This document shows positions 6,592-15,105 of a DNA stretch of 64,000 bases, piece after piece. Below the pieces are notes generated by a model. The model saw nothing but the letters and a program-made list of their open reading frames with translations, was not told where the DNA came from and made no database searches. This DNA comes from Burkholderiaceae bacterium 16 (GTDB lineage Bacteria > Pseudomonadota > Gammaproteobacteria > Burkholderiales > Burkholderiaceae). The stretch lies in the NCBI GenBank assembly GCA_000955785.1, contig JYOD01000064.1, forward strand, positions 1 through 64,000. Reading direction: 5' to 3'. Position 1 is the first letter of the stretch. Every line of letters starts with the position of its first letter. The translations under genes were made by a program, and so were the position numbers.

Positions 6592-9402
6592 ATGTCGGAT
6601 AGTCCAAAAACACTCTTGCTCGTCGATGGGTCGAGCTATTTGTATCGCGCGTATCACGCCCTGCCGGATCTGAGGAACGGGGAGGGTCTGCCCACAGGGG
6701 CAATCTACGGCATGATCAATATGCTGCGCAAGCTGCGCAACGATTTCCCGGCAGAGTATAGCGCTTGCGTGTTCGACGCCAAGGGTAAGACCTTCCGCGA
6801 CGATCTTTATCCTGCCTACAAGGAGCATCGCCCGTCGATGCCCGAAGACCTGGCCAGGCAGATCGAGCCGATCCACGAGGCGGTGCGCGCGCTGGGCTGG
6901 CCGATCGTGGTGGTGGAGGGCGTGGAGGCCGACGATGTGATCGGCACGCTGGCCCGCCAGGCTACCGCCGAAGGCATGCGCACGGTGGTCTCCACCGGCG
7001 ACAAGGACCTGGCCCAGCTGGTTGACGACCATGTCACCCTGGTCAACACCATGAGCGGCGAAGTGCTCGACCCGCCCGGCGTCGTGGCCAAGTTCGGCGT
7101 GCCGCCGGCACGCATCGTCGACTACCTCTCGCTGATCGGCGATGCGGTGGACAACGTGCCCGGCGTGCCCAAGGTCGGCCCCAAGACCGCGGTCAAATGG
7201 CTCACCGAATACGGCACGCTCGACGACATCATGGCCGGCGCCGCCGGCATCAAGGGCGTGGTGGGCGAGAACCTGCGCAATACGCTGGAGTGGCTGCCCA
7301 AGGCGCGCGAGCTGGTGACGGTCAAGACCGACTGCGACCTGAAGAGCTCGCTGGCCGATTTCCACCAGCTCAGGGAAAGCGGCGAGGATAAGGATAAGCT
7401 GATCGATTTCTTTGCGCGCTATGGTTTCAAGACCTGGCTGCGCGAGGCGACCGGAGAAAGCCTGCCGAACCCCCGTGCCCAGGCGCGCGCCAGCGCGGCG
7501 CAGCCCGCTGCCGGCGGTACGGCGGCGGCAGAGGCGGGCCCGGCCCAGGGCGGTCTGTTCGACGACGCCCCGGCGTCCGCGCAGATCCGCTACGAAACCG
7601 TGGCGACCGAGGCTGCGCTGGAGGCCTGGATGCGGCGCATCGAAACCGCGCCGCTGGTGTCCATCGATACCGAGACCACCTCGCTGGACCCGATGCAGGC
7701 GCAACTCGTCGGCATCTCGCTGTCGATCGAGCCGGGCGAAGCCTGCTATATCCCGGTTGCCCACTGCGGCCCCGATGTGGTCGGCCTGGAGGCCAACGGC
7801 CAGCTCGGGCGCGAGGCCGTGCTGGAGCGCATGCGTGCCTGGCTGGAGGATCCGTCGCGCGCCAAGGTGGGCCAGAACCTGAAATACGACTCGCATGTTT
7901 TCGCCAACCACGGCGTGAATTTCCGTGGCATCGCGCATGACACCATGCTGCAGAGCTACGTGCTGGCGTCCCACCGCAACCACGGCATGGACAGCCTGGC
8001 CGAGCGCCTGCTCGGCCTCAAGACCATCAGCTACGAGGAAGTGTGCGGCAAGGGCGCCAGCCAGATCGGCTTCGACCAGATCGACATTGCGCGCGCCACC
8101 GAATACGCCGCCGAGGACGCCGACGTCACGCTGCGCCTGCACCGCAACATGTATCCGCAGGTGGAGGCCTTGCAGGGCGTGCGCTACGTCTACGAGCAGA
8201 TCGAGATGCCGGTTTCCGTGGTGTTGCAGAAGATCGAGCGCAACGGCGTGCTGATCGATTCCGACCGCCTGGGCGCGCAGAGCGCGCAGCTCGGCCAGCG
8301 CATGCTGGAGCTGGAGCAAGCCGCCTACGAGGCCGCGGGCCAGCCCTTCAACCTTGGCTCGCCCAAGCAGATTGGCGAGATCCTGTTCGGCCAGATGAAG
8401 CTGCCGGTGGTCAAGAAGACTGCCAGCGGCGCGCCTTCCACCGACGAAGAAGTGCTGCAGAAGCTGGCCGAGGATTACCCGCTGCCCAAGCTGCTGTTGG
8501 ACTACCGCGGCCTGGCCAAGCTCAAGTCCACCTATACCGACAAGCTGCCCAAGATGGTCAACCCGGCCACCGGGCGCGTGCATACGAGCTATGGGCAAAC
8601 CACCGCGGTGACCGGCCGGCTGGCTTCGACCGAGCCCAACCTGCAGAACATCCCGGTGCGCACCGAGGAAGGCCGCCGCATCCGCGAGGCCTTTATCGCC
8701 GCCCCGGGCAACGTGATCGTGTCGGCCGACTATTCGCAGATCGAGCTGCGCATCATGGCCCATATCTCGGGCGACGAGAACCTGATGCGCTCGTTCGCCG
8801 AAGGCGAGGACGTGCACCGCGCCACCGCGGCCGAGATCTTCGGCGTCAGCACGGATGCGGTCAGCAGCGAGCAGCGCCGCTACGCCAAGGTCATCAATTT
8901 CGGCCTGATCTACGGCATGAGCGCGTTTGGCCTGGCCAGCAACCTCGGCATCGAGCGCGAGGCGGCCAAGCACTATATCGACCGTTATTTCATGCGCTAC
9001 CCCGGCGTGGCGCGGTACATGGAAGAAACGCGGCAGACCGCGCGCGAGCAGGGCTTCGTCGAGACCGTGTTCGGCCGCCGCCTGTGGCTGCCGGACATCA
9101 ATGGCGGCAACGGCCCGCGCCGCCAGGGCGCCGAGCGGGCTGCCATCAATGCGCCGATGCAGGGCACGGCCGCCGACCTGATCAAGCTGTCCATGATCGC
9201 CGTGCAGAACTGGCTGGAGCGCGACGGCCTGGGCACGCGCCAGGTGATGCAGGTACACGATGAACTGGTGCTGGAAGTACCGCAGGCCGAGCTGGAACTG
9301 GTCAAGGTGAAGCTGCCGGGGCTGATGTGCTCGGTGGCTGAGCTGCGCGTGCCGCTGGTGGCCGAGGTCGGTACCGGCAGCAACTGGGAAGAGGCTCACT
9401 AA
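6592..9402 (+). CDS. polA: DNA polymerase I
   Basis: The 936-residue protein has three domains. The N-terminal 5'-3' exonuclease has LLVDGSSYLYRAYHALPDL and the helix-hairpin DNVPGVPKVGPKTA. The 3'-5' proofreading domain keeps the metal-binding SIDTETTSLDP (Exo I) and later acidic motifs. The C-terminal polymerase has motif A DYSQIELRIMAH, motif B RRYAKVINFGLIYG and motif C QVHDELVLEVP. All three activities therefore look intact. It fills gaps in Okazaki-fragment processing and excision repair. The start MSDSPKTLLLVDGSS matches the family N-terminus; the long in-frame upstream extension is the reverse strand of the LOG gene. Confidence 0.98.
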   Translation: MSDSPKTLLLVDGSSYLYRAYHALPDLRNGEGLPTGAIYGMINMLRKLRNDFPAEYSACVFDAKGKTFRDDLYPAYKEHRPSMPEDLARQIEPIHEAVRALGWPIVVVEGVEADDVIGTLARQATAEGMRTVVSTGDKDLAQLVDDHVTLVNTMSGEVLDPPGVVAKFGVPPARIVDYLSLIGDAVDNVPGVPKVGPKTAVKWLTEYGTLDDIMAGAAGIKGVVGENLRNTLEWLPKARELVTVKTDCDLKSSLADFHQLRESGEDKDKLIDFFARYGFKTWLREATGESLPNPRAQARASAAQPAAGGTAAAEAGPAQGGLFDDAPASAQIRYETVATEAALEAWMRRIETAPLVSIDTETTSLDPMQAQLVGISLSIEPGEACYIPVAHCGPDVVGLEANGQLGREAVLERMRAWLEDPSRAKVGQNLKYDSHVFANHGVNFRGIAHDTMLQSYVLASHRNHGMDSLAERLLGLKTISYEEVCGKGASQIGFDQIDIARATEYAAEDADVTLRLHRNMYPQVEALQGVRYVYEQIEMPVSVVLQKIERNGVLIDSDRLGAQSAQLGQRMLELEQAAYEAAGQPFNLGSPKQIGEILFGQMKLPVVKKTASGAPSTDEEVLQKLAEDYPLPKLLLDYRGLAKLKSTYTDKLPKMVNPATGRVHTSYGQTTAVTGRLASTEPNLQNIPVRTEEGRRIREAFIAAPGNVIVSADYSQIELRIMAHISGDENLMRSFAEGEDVHRATAAEIFGVSTDAVSSEQRRYAKVINFGLIYGMSAFGLASNLGIEREAAKHYIDRYFMRYPGVARYMEETRQTAREQGFVETVFGRRLWLPDINGGNGPRRQGAERAAINAPMQGTAADLIKLSMIAVQNWLERDGLGTRQVMQVHDELVLEVPQAELELVKVKLPGLMCSVAELRVPLVAEVGTGSNWEEAH

Positions 9403-9408
9403 ACGCAC

Positions 9409-9431
9409 GGGGCGGCCCCTGGGGCCGCTCC
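9409..9431 (+). terminator. hairpin after polA
   Basis: Two 11-base G/C arms (GGGGCGGCCCC and GGGGCCGCTCC) pair with one wobble around a single T, immediately after the polA stop. There is no T-run, so it may be a weak terminator or a 3'-end stabiliser. Confidence 0.45.
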
Positions 9432-9601
9432 GGGATTGCCCCCGTTCCGCTATTCCTGCATTCTGGTTCCGATTGAAGCGACCGCTGAATCGGTGATTGG
9501 CGTCTTGCCAGTCTTGCTGCTGTGCAGCAAACTGGCGGAAAGCCGGGGTCACTGGCTCGCGTCAGGCCCCGCAAAAGAATATCGACGACACTGGGTAGAT
9601 C

Positions 9602-10930
9602 ATGAGCACAGAGGGAAGGGCGCATCGCATCATCGTAGTCGGAGGAGGAGCAGGCGGTCTGGAACTGGTCACGCGGCTGGGCGACAAGCTCGGCAAGAGC
9701 GGGGCCGCGCAGGTGGTACTGGTGGACCGCTCCCCCACGCATATCTGGAAACCGCTGCTACATGAAGTCGCCGCCGGCAGCATGGATCCCCACACCCATC
9801 AGCTGGAATACGTAGCGCAGGCGCGCTGGCACCATTTCGAGTTCCAGCAAGGCGAGCTGACCGGCATCGACCGCACCCGCAAGACCATCGCGGTGGCGGC
9901 CTGCGTCGACCTCGACGGCACGGAGTTGCTGCCCGCGCGCGAACTGCCCTACGACACCCTGGTACTGGCCATTGGCTGCGTGACGCATTTCTTCGGCGTG
10001 CCCGGCGCCGCGGACAACGCCATCGCGCTCGACACCGTGGACCAGGCGGAACGCTTCCGCCGCAAGCTGATCTCTGCCTGCGTGCGCGCCCAGAACGGAC
10101 GCGGGCGCATCGGCGACGACGGCCGCCCGCGCGTGGATGTCGCCATCATCGGGGCCGGCGCCACCGGCGTCGAACTCTCGGCCGAGTTGCGCAATACCGC
10201 GCATGTGCTCAGCGCCTACGGGCTGCATCAGCTGGATCCGCGCCGCGACGTGCGCATCCACGTGATCGAGGCCGGCCCGCGCATCCTGCCCGCGCTTTCC
10301 GAGCGGGTTTCCACCGAGACCACCAAACTGCTGCACAAGCTCGACATCGAGGTCCTCACCGCCGAGCGCGTCACCGAGGTCACGGAGGATGCGGTGCTGA
10401 CCGCCAGCGGCAAGCGCATCGATGCCGACCTGACGGTGTGGGCCGCCGGCATCACCGCGCCGCCGGTGCTCTCCACGCTTGGCCTGCCGGTGAGCCGGAT
10501 GGGGCAGATCGTGGTCAAGCCCACGCTGCAAAGCGAAGCCGATCCCGATATCTTCGCCTTCGGCGATTGCGCCAGCTGCCCCTGGCCCGAGAAACAGGGC
10601 GCCGTGCCGCCGCGTGCCCAGGCCGCGCACCAGCAAGCCGTGTTCCTCTACAACGCGCTGCGCGCGCGGCTGGCCGGCAAGCCGCTGCCGTCGTTCGCCT
10701 TCAAGGATCTGGGGTCGCTGGTGTCGCTGGGGCACTTCAGCGCGGTCGGCAGCCTGATGGGCGGCCTGATCGGCGGCTCGATGTTCATCGAGGGCCTCAT
10801 GGCTCGGGTGATGTACACCTCCTTGTACCGCATGCATGTCATGGCGCTGCACGGTGCCGTGGGCATGGGGCTGGATACCGTGACCCACTGGCTGCGCAGC
10901 AAGACCAGCCCGCGCGTCAAGCTGCACTAA
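9602..10930 (+). CDS. ndh: NADH dehydrogenase, type II (NDH-2)
   Basis: The 442-residue flavoprotein is collinear with E. coli Ndh. It has an N-terminal FAD motif VVGGGAGGLELVTRLG, then HIWKPLLHEVAAGSMD, a central NAD-binding IIGAGATGVELSAEL, FAFGDCASCP near the FAD site, and the C-terminal membrane-anchoring region ending SPRVKLH. It oxidises NADH and reduces ubiquinone at the inner face of the membrane without pumping protons. It is a single gene with hairpins on both sides, so probably monocistronic. Start: ATG at 9602, with only a weak ribosome-binding site. Confidence 0.95.
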   Translation: MSTEGRAHRIIVVGGGAGGLELVTRLGDKLGKSGAAQVVLVDRSPTHIWKPLLHEVAAGSMDPHTHQLEYVAQARWHHFEFQQGELTGIDRTRKTIAVAACVDLDGTELLPARELPYDTLVLAIGCVTHFFGVPGAADNAIALDTVDQAERFRRKLISACVRAQNGRGRIGDDGRPRVDVAIIGAGATGVELSAELRNTAHVLSAYGLHQLDPRRDVRIHVIEAGPRILPALSERVSTETTKLLHKLDIEVLTAERVTEVTEDAVLTASGKRIDADLTVWAAGITAPPVLSTLGLPVSRMGQIVVKPTLQSEADPDIFAFGDCASCPWPEKQGAVPPRAQAAHQQAVFLYNALRARLAGKPLPSFAFKDLGSLVSLGHFSAVGSLMGGLIGGSMFIEGLMARVMYTSLYRMHVMALHGAVGMGLDTVTHWLRSKTSPRVKLH

Positions 10931-10949
10931 GCTGAGCCGCATGAGCCGC

Positions 10950-10972
10950 AGAAGGGCGAGGTTCGCCCTTCT
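10950..10972 (+). terminator. hairpin after ndh
   Basis: AGAAGGGCGA and TCGCCCTTCT form a perfect 10-bp stem around a 3-base loop, 20 bp after the ndh stop, followed by a short T-poor tail. A plausible intrinsic terminator. Confidence 0.55.
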
Positions 10973-11100
10973 TGCCGGTCGCGTGCGCTGAACTCCATGT
11001 TTGCTTAGAATCGGACTCCCGGCGCTGCCGCTCAATACTGGCAGCGCCGCCCCATGTCTTGCCCACCCAGATTCGCCATCCAAGCCAAACAGGAGACCGC

Positions 11101-11973
11101 ATGCTGAAGCCAGAAGTGGAAAGCCTCGTACCCGGCCAGTCCTATGACCGCCGCGCCTTCGTCAAGACAGCGCTGGGCTCGGCATTTGCCGCGGCCGCCA
11201 TGCCCGTGATGGCGCAGGCCATCAAGACCGATTTCGCCGGCCTCACCGCCGGCGAGATCACCATTGCCTCGGGCGGCTTCAATATGCCGGCCTATCGCGC
11301 CCAGCCGGAGGGCAAGACCAACCTGCCGGTGATCCTGGTGGTGAGCGAGATCTTCGGCGTGCACGAACATATCGCCGATATCTGCCGGCGCTTCGCCAAG
11401 CTGGGCTACCTCGCCATCGCGCCAGAGCTGTTCGCGCGCCAGGGCGATCCCAGCAGCTTCGGCACCATCCAGGAACTGCAGTCCAAGCTGATCTCCAAGG
11501 TACCGGACGAGCAGGTCATGGGCGATCTCGACGCAGCGGTGGCCTGGGCCAAGGCCAACGGCGGCAATGCCAGCAGACTGGCCATCACCGGTTTTTGCTG
11601 GGGCGGACGCATCACCTGGCTGTACGCCGCGCATAGTCAGCAGGTCAAGGCGGGCGTGGCCTGGTATGGCCAGCTGGTGGGCGAGCCGACCCCGGTCAAG
11701 CCCAGGAATCCGATCGACCTGGCCGGCCAGCTCAAGGTGCCGGTGCTGGGCCTCTATGGCGGCAAGGACACCGGCATCACGCAGGAACAGGTTGAGAAAA
11801 TGAAGGCGGCGCTGGCGGCATCGAACGACCCCTTTGCCAAGGCTTCCACCTTCGTGGTCTATCCGGAATCCGGCCATGCCTTCAATGCCGACTACCGGCC
11901 CAGCTACCGGGAAGCCGACGCCAAGGATGGCTGGCAGCGCTGCCTGGCGTGGTTCAAGCAACACGGCGTGTAG
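11101..11973 (+). CDS. dienelactone hydrolase-family protein with Tat signal
   Basis: The 290-residue protein starts with a twin-arginine signal (DRRAFVK, R17-R18, then ALGSAFAAAAMPVMAQA), implying folding before export to the periplasm. The alpha/beta-hydrolase core has the dienelactone hydrolase triad: Cys166 in GFCWGG, Asp223 in YGGKD and His259 in ESGHAFN. Cytoplasmic dienelactone hydrolases act in chlorocatechol degradation, but exported Tat versions like this are a separate, poorly characterised group, so the substrate is open. AGGAGACCGC precedes the ATG at 11101 and supports this start over the longer reading. Confidence 0.92.
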   Translation: MLKPEVESLVPGQSYDRRAFVKTALGSAFAAAAMPVMAQAIKTDFAGLTAGEITIASGGFNMPAYRAQPEGKTNLPVILVVSEIFGVHEHIADICRRFAKLGYLAIAPELFARQGDPSSFGTIQELQSKLISKVPDEQVMGDLDAAVAWAKANGGNASRLAITGFCWGGRITWLYAAHSQQVKAGVAWYGQLVGEPTPVKPRNPIDLAGQLKVPVLGLYGGKDTGITQEQVEKMKAALAASNDPFAKASTFVVYPESGHAFNADYRPSYREADAKDGWQRCLAWFKQHGV

Positions 11974-12045
11974 GGCAGTGCGATAGTTTGCGTTGAATCC
12001 TGGCGCCGGCGGAGCGAGCGGCAAATACGGCTTGTGCCGCAGGAT

Positions 12046-12075
12046 TTGCAAAGTCGGCGCCAATCTACGTACAAT
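12046..12075 (+). promoter_or_regulatory. predicted sigma-70 promoter for the ZIP transporter gene
   Basis: TTGCAA at 12046-12051 and TACAAT at 12070-12075 are separated by 18 bases. This would start transcription near 12082, leaving a leader of about 75 nt before the ZIP reading frame. Confidence 0.5.
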
Positions 12076-12155
12076 GCGGGCTTCGTTTCTTGCAACAGTG
12101 TTGCGTCTAAGGTCGGTGCCGCTTCTGTTGAGCGGATAGCCGGTCCCGGGAGCCC

Positions 12156-12983
12156 ATTATCCATTCCACGCTTGTCTACATCCTGCTTGCCGCCACCATC
12201 TCGGGGGTGGGCAGTATCCTGGGGGCGGCGTTGCTGTCGCTGACGGTAGCCTCGCGCGCGGTCGAGCGCATGGTGAGCTTCTCGGTAGGCGTGCTGCTGG
12301 CCACGGCCTTGCTGCATTCCCTGCCGGAGGCCTTCGAATCGGGCGCCGATCCGCGTGCCTTGTTCGGCACCCTGCTGGCTGGCCTGCTCGGCTTCTTCCT
12401 GCTGGAGAAGGTCGCGCTGCTGCGCCACTCGCACCATCACGAAGGCGACGGGCACCACCACCATCACGGCCACGACCGCGAGGAAGCCGGCCGCAGCGGC
12501 ATGGCCATCCTGGTGGGCGATACCTTCCACAACTTTGCCGACGGCATCGTGATCGCCGCCGCCTTCCTGGCCGATCCGCATATCGGCCTGGTCACCGCGC
12601 TGGCCATCGCCGCCCACGAGATCCCGCAAGAAGTGGGCGATTTCATCGTGCTGCTCAACGCGGGGTTCTCCAAGGCGCGCGCCTTTGCTTTCAACCTGCT
12701 GTCCAGCCTGGCGGCCATCGCCGGCGGCGTGGTGGGCTACTTCCTGCTCGACCAGATGAGCGGCTGGATTCCCTACGTGCTGGTGATCGCATCGAGCAGC
12801 TTCGTCTATATCGCCGTCAGCGACCTGATGCCGCAGATGCAGCGCAAGCCGCGCTGGCGCGAGTCGATTATCCAGGTAGTGCTGGTGGCCACCGGGATTT
12901 GCGCGATTTTCTTCATCACCAATGGCGTGCATGAGGCGCACGGCCATGCCCATGCGCACGGCGTGGCGGCTCCCGCCAGATAA
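12156..12983 (+). CDS. ZIP-family divalent metal transporter with probable non-ATG start
   Basis: The 275-residue membrane protein has the ZIP hallmarks: a histidine-rich cytoplasmic loop (HSHHHEGDGHHHHHGHD), the metal-binding helix TFHNFADGI and the partner helix AAHEIPQEVGDF. It probably imports Zn2+ or a similar divalent cation. The first transmembrane segment (LVYILLAATISGVGS) is encoded upstream of the first conventional start (GTG at 12207), and an in-frame TGA at 12129 limits the search. Between them there is no ATG, GTG or TTG. A GGGAG motif at 12148-12152 sits just before ATT (12156) and ATC (12159), so initiation at one of these rare codons is the best reading. If GTG at 12207 is used, most of helix one is lost. 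Confidence 0.85.
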   Translation: MIHSTLVYILLAATISGVGSILGAALLSLTVASRAVERMVSFSVGVLLATALLHSLPEAFESGADPRALFGTLLAGLLGFFLLEKVALLRHSHHHEGDGHHHHHGHDREEAGRSGMAILVGDTFHNFADGIVIAAAFLADPHIGLVTALAIAAHEIPQEVGDFIVLLNAGFSKARAFAFNLLSSLAAIAGGVVGYFLLDQMSGWIPYVLVIASSSFVYIAVSDLMPQMQRKPRWRESIIQVVLVATGICAIFFITNGVHEAHGHAHAHGVAAPAR

Positions 12984-12993
12984 AAGGAAGCCT

Positions 12994-13011
12994 GGGCGGC
13001 GCGAGCCGCCC
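12994..13011. terminator. hairpin between convergent ZIP and sseA genes
   Basis: GGGCGGC and GCCGCCC flank a GCGA tetraloop in the 32-bp gap between two convergent genes. No T-run; weak candidate. Confidence 0.4.
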
Positions 13012-13015
13012 GCGT

Positions 13016-13873
13016 TCAGGCGCCGCTTGCCACCGGCCGCGCCGGGTCGGCGCACCACTCGCTCCAGGAGCCCGGATAGAGCGCGGCGCCCGGCAAGCCC
13101 GCCACCTCCAGCGCCAGCAGGTTGTGGCAGGCAGTCACGCCCGAGCCGCATTGCATGACTGCCTCGCTGGCCGGCGTGCCTCCCAGCACTTGGCCGAACT
13201 CCTGCTTTAGCGTGGGGGCCGGCTTGAAGCTGCCATTGCCTTCCAGGTTGTCCTTGAAGAAGCGGTTGACCGCGCCAGGGATATGCCCGCCGACGGGATC
13301 GAGCGTTTCGTTCTCGCCGCGGAAACGGTCCGCCGCGCGGGCATCCACCACCAGCCTCGTCGGGTTTGCCACGTTGGCCAGCACCGCGTCGGCATCCACC
13401 GTGGGCACCAGCGAGGCTTTGCGCATCAGGTTGCCGGGCGTTTCGGGGTCCGGCGTATTGCCTGCCTCGAGCGGCAGGCCGGCCGCCACCCATGCATTCT
13501 TGCCGCCATCCAGCACCGCCACCGCACCGTGGCCCAGCCAGCGCAGCAGCCACCAGGCGCGTGCTGCGTACATGCCGCCCTGCGCATCGTAGGCGATGAC
13601 CTGGGTGTCTTCATTCCCGCCAAGCGCGCGCAGGCGCGCGGCCAGCGTATTGGGATCGGGCAGGGGGTGGCGACCGTTGCTGCCCGTCTTTTCGCCGGAC
13701 AATTCGTTGTCCAGGTGCAGGTAGAAGGCGCCCGGCAGGTGGCCCACATGGTAGGCATCGCGTCCGGCGGCGGGGTTGGCCAGGTCGAAGCTGCAGTCAA
13801 TCACGACGCTGTGGCGGCTGCTGTCTTCGCGCAGCACGCGCAGGTCCTGGCTGGAGATCAGGGTGGTGAACAT
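13016..13873 (-). CDS. sseA: 3-mercaptopyruvate sulfurtransferase (tandem rhodanese)
   Basis: The 285-residue protein has two rhodanese domains. The first (about 1-135) is inactive, as usual. The second carries the active loop with Cys242 in QCGSGVTACHN; CGSGVTA is typical of mercaptopyruvate sulfurtransferases rather than thiosulfate sulfurtransferases. It moves sulfur from 3-mercaptopyruvate to thiol acceptors or cyanide. I start it at the ATG at 13873 (MFTTLISSQDLRVL); 16 upstream codons in frame lack family similarity. It is transcribed downstream of the DMT permease gene with a 66-bp gap, so they may be cotranscribed. Confidence 0.93.
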   Translation of the reverse strand: MFTTLISSQDLRVLREDSSRHSVVIDCSFDLANPAAGRDAYHVGHLPGAFYLHLDNELSGEKTGSNGRHPLPDPNTLAARLRALGGNEDTQVIAYDAQGGMYAARAWWLLRWLGHGAVAVLDGGKNAWVAAGLPLEAGNTPDPETPGNLMRKASLVPTVDADAVLANVANPTRLVVDARAADRFRGENETLDPVGGHIPGAVNRFFKDNLEGNGSFKPAPTLKQEFGQVLGGTPASEAVMQCGSGVTACHNLLALEVAGLPGAALYPGSWSEWCADPARPVASGA

Positions 13874-13939
13874 GGCATAACCTTGGGTTGGGAGGGCTGT
13901 GCGGCATCGGCAGGTGAGCACCGTTCGCCACCATCGATG

Positions 13940-14860
13940 CTACACCTCGGGGTGCACTTCCGCCTCGGGGGACTTGACCGGGGTATCGGCGGTGGGCTGT
14001 TTGTCGGAGCTTTCGCGGGCCCGGGTCAGGGTGGTGGCGATGCCGCTGGCGATGATTAGCGCCATGCCCACCCAGGACAGCCAGTTGAGCTGGTCGCGCC
14101 AGATGATCATGCCCCAGAAGCTGGAGAACACAATGCCGGCGTATTGCAGGTTGGCGGTGAGCAGTGTGTTGCCGCGCTTGTAGGCGCGCGTCATCGCGGT
14201 CTGCCCGAGCGTGGCAAGGATGCCGATGGCCAGCAGCAGGCCCGCCCCATGCCAGGTGTGGGCGCTTGGGCCGGTGAGCAGCATCCAGGCCAGGCCCACC
14301 ATCATCCCGACTGCCGAGAAATAGAACACGATGCGGCCTTCCGGCTCGCCCAGCTGGCCGAGCTGGCGCACCTCGACATAGGCCAGCGCGGTGAAGATGC
14401 CGGAGATAAGGCCGATCAGGCCGCCGGTGAGCTGGTTGTGGCCGACGGACGGCTGCAGCAGGCACAACACGCCGGCGAACGACATCAGGATGGCGCCGAT
14501 CAGCTTGCGGTCTGCGCCGCCGGTGCCCGCCAGCGCGGCGCCGGCGCCCAGGATCAGCGCGATCCAGACCGGCGACATGTAGTTCAGGGTCATCGCCGTG
14601 GCCAGGGGCAGCATGGTGATCGAGGTGAACCACAGCAGCAGGGCGGTCACGCCGAACAGGCTGCGCTTGATGTGCATGGCCATATGCGGCGTGCGTACCG
14701 AGGTACCCGACGAAGCCAGCACCGTCCACATGATGATCACGCCGATCAAGCTGCGGTAGAACACGATCTCGCCGGTGGCATAGAAATCGGACGCCAGCTT
14801 GACGCCTACCCCCATCAACGAAAAGGCGAAGGCGGCGAACAGCATCCAGAGCGATTGCAT
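13940..14860 (-). CDS. DMT-superfamily (EamA) permease
   Basis: The 306-residue protein has ten predicted membrane helices arranged as two EamA repeats. The first begins MLFAAFAFSLMGVGVKLASD and the second begins near LISGIFTALAYVEVRQL. Such permeases usually export amino acids or other metabolites, but the substrate cannot be inferred. I chose the ATG at 14860 because it gives a full-length ten-helix protein. It has no clear Shine-Dalgarno, and the long upstream reading is not protein-like. The C-terminus is a short charged tail (KSPEAEVHPEV). Confidence 0.9.
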   Translation of the reverse strand: MQSLWMLFAAFAFSLMGVGVKLASDFYATGEIVFYRSLIGVIIMWTVLASSGTSVRTPHMAMHIKRSLFGVTALLLWFTSITMLPLATAMTLNYMSPVWIALILGAGAALAGTGGADRKLIGAILMSFAGVLCLLQPSVGHNQLTGGLIGLISGIFTALAYVEVRQLGQLGEPEGRIVFYFSAVGMMVGLAWMLLTGPSAHTWHGAGLLLAIGILATLGQTAMTRAYKRGNTLLTANLQYAGIVFSSFWGMIIWRDQLNWLSWVGMALIIASGIATTLTRARESSDKQPTADTPVKSPEAEVHPEV

Positions 14861-15032
14861 GGCGGGGCGAAAGGAAGAATGAACAGCGCGCGAGCCGCGC
14901 CTGGTGATGGACAAACAGGGCGGCATCGCGAAAGGCTTCGCGCGAAGCGAATGGCCGGTGCAGGGCCGGCGAGGCGCCGGGCGCACACCGGAAGCGGCGA
15001 TTGTAGCAGCGCGAGTGCACCGCACCAAACGC

Positions 15033-15060
15033 AAAACGGACCGCCTGGGCGGTCCGTTTT
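15033..15060 (-). terminator. strong bidirectional terminator
   Basis: AAAACGGACCGCC and its exact complement form a 13-bp stem with A-rich and T-rich ends and almost no loop. It lies 46 bp past the stop of the Rieske gene, so it probably ends that minus-strand transcript. It also isolates the DMT permease gene. Confidence 0.8.
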
Positions 15061-15105
15061 GTTCGCCGCGGTGCCTGTGCGGCCCGCAAAGCCTTGTCCC
15101 GCCGG

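Noticed and set aside
6511..9552. 1013-codon minus-strand ORF over polA
   Set aside because: It is antisense to polA, has no recognisable motifs, and has shadow-type composition.
12432..12480. Possible repeat made of CACCAT-like units in the ZIP gene
   Set aside because: It simply encodes the histidine-rich metal loop of the transporter.
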